Of a DNA stretch of 64,000 nucleotides, positions 62,820-64,000 are shown piece after piece (positions within the stretch are counted from its first letter, which is position 1; each line of letters begins with the position of its first letter). Made by a program: the position numbers and the translations under genes. This stretch comes from Lates calcarifer. Lineage: Eukaryota > Chordata > Actinopteri > Centropomidae. A model generated the notes under the pieces. The model was not told where the DNA came from and searched no databases. It saw only the letters and a list, made by a program, of their open reading frames with translations. The stretch covers positions 13,826,543 to 13,890,542 of the forward strand of contig NC_066844.1 of the NCBI RefSeq assembly GCF_001640805.2, written 5' to 3'.

Positions 62820-62895
62820 TCATCTTGCAACCCTTAATAGTTATCTTATGACCCATTGTAGGACCCCATCCCCAGGCTGGGAACCACTGCTTTAG
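62820..62895 (-). repeat. hAT-like transposon terminus
   Basis: The complement begins AAAGCAGTGGTTCCCAGCCT, the usual CAGTGGTTCCCAACCT-type hAT end, and continues to TGGGTCATAAGA. No second terminus was found nearby. Confidence 0.55.
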
Positions 62896-64000
62896 GAAAT
62901 TTAGATCGACAGAACAACTGTGCCAAATCCTCCTTATCCAAGCAGGTTTGAACTAATCAGCCCTTAGAGGATTTAGGGCCATTTACGCACCACACTCAGG
63001 TGTTATGACTGTACCTGTCTATACCCTCTGTTTTTCTATAAATCAATTAACCCAGACAAGGCAATCTCAAAGAGGTACACAATCAGGGCTGCTCTAAATT
63101 GTGCTTTATATCAATAATGGATCATATGACTATGGGTAATGACTATCTGTATTTTCATAAAGATGAACGTACAGATAATTATCATGAGTATGCAGTTTCC
63201 CTCAGCTGTGCAGAGCATTTTAACCTCTCTCAGCTCATTGTTTTTGTTCCTTTTAGAGCTACAAGGAGAGTGAATATTGGATTTATGTTCATAAATTGAC
63301 CAGAGGCATGACTCCAAATTAATGCTAATGTTGCTGCATGTCTGCTGGACATGTAAATGGGAAACTCTTGGCTAACATGTTCGGTTTATCTAATTAACAC
63401 ATTGATAATAATATTATCCTCACAGGTGTTTAGTACTTGTATTTAAAGATGAAATGACCCACACACTGCTTGTTCTTTTCCAGTTTTTGTTCTTATATAG
63501 ATGTTTTTTTTTTTGTTTGTTTGTTTGTTTTTTTTTTTCACACATAGTGAAGGTGAGAGGGGACTGTGAGTGCACCACAAACTCTCACCCTTTCCTCAAG
63601 AGGGCAATCAGTGGTCATTTTCAGCTCATGCTCTCAGTTTATTTTTTATATATTTGAAATCATTTATCAGATTCACAACATCCCTCAACCAGCAGCTACA
63701 ACATTTCTCTGCCACTGCAAACACAGCAAAGCTTGAGAGAACTGACAAAACAGACAAAATATAGCGACACTACCGTGATTTCACTTTCAAGATGCTGACG
63801 GTTTTATTCGTGTGCTCTACTTACTTTGGCTGGCTGTCAGGAAATCAAACCTTTATTTGACAACGGCTCAAACTGTGTTGAAAGTAAAATGCTATTTTTG
63901 ATCACAAAAAATTGCAGAGAGATATCAGATGCCCTGGTGAAGTTAGCAAAACATTTATTAGGATAAAATAAGGAGGCATATGAAAGCAATGCATGGATTG

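Larger units (their letters stand above)
58925..64000. other. Gene-free region to the window end
   Basis: No supported gene. A more structured block spans 61700-62110 and includes the homeodomain-type palindrome at 61969-61979. A hAT-like terminus lies at 62820-62895 and T/TTTG runs at 63504-63539. Confidence 0.65.

Noticed and set aside
1..64000. tRNA, rRNA or CRISPR features
   Set aside because: The only tRNA-like sequences are SINE heads (44070-44128, complement, and 58600-58665). No regularly spaced direct repeats of CRISPR type were seen; the GATAA run is a LINE-tail microsatellite.

Overview
The window is vertebrate nuclear DNA, almost certainly from a ray-finned (teleost, probably percomorph) fish. 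The genes have GT-AG introns and encode close relatives of human proteins. The introns are short, and the non-coding DNA carries (CA)n/(TG)n microsatellites and dispersed repeats I recognise as typical of teleosts: tRNA-headed SINEs, Tc1-like elements, LINE 3' tails and MITEs. There is no prokaryotic system, CRISPR array, operon or phage. No database could be searched, so family names rest on motif and sequence recognition.

Layout. (1) 1-10.95 kb, plus strand: the 3' part of an FRMD4-type gene, most likely frmd4b. Twelve exons are visible, from the end of the FERM domain through the cytohesin-binding CUPID region and a low-complexity tail to a PDZ-type C-terminus. An apparent frameshift lies in the largest exon near 7.62 kb. 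(2) 10.95-14.85 kb: intergenic, with a MITE-like inverted-repeat element. (3) 14.85-19.3 kb, minus strand: arl6ip5 (PRA1 family protein 3), three exons, intact. (4) 19.32-19.76 kb: a compact divergent promoter shared with the next gene. (5) 19.76-25.5 kb, plus strand: trnt1, the CCA-adding tRNA nucleotidyltransferase, seven coding exons, intact. (6) 26.27-29.7 kb, plus strand: a V2-type vasotocin/vasopressin receptor with the intron between TM6 and TM7 that is usual for its family, a good TATA box and a long 3'UTR invaded by a repeat. (7) 29.7-64 kb: about 34 kb with no gene I can support. It holds decayed transposons (Tc1-like, a LINE reverse-transcriptase fragment, SINEs, MITEs), microsatellites, and a few stretches that look more constrained and could be enhancers.

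The genes do not form one pathway. They look like a conserved syntenic block: the human counterparts frmd4b, arl6ip5 and trnt1, as well as the oxytocin receptor, all lie on chromosome 3p. That is compatible with the receptor being the V2 paralogue on the OXTR-bearing chromosome. The observations most worth checking are the frmd4b frameshift, a (TG)25 tract standing in for the polypyrimidine tract of a frame-critical frmd4b exon, the arl6ip5/trnt1 bidirectional promoter with a possible splice acceptor touching the trnt1 start codon, and the unusual NPxxY region and tail of the receptor. I see no convincing undescribed biological system.
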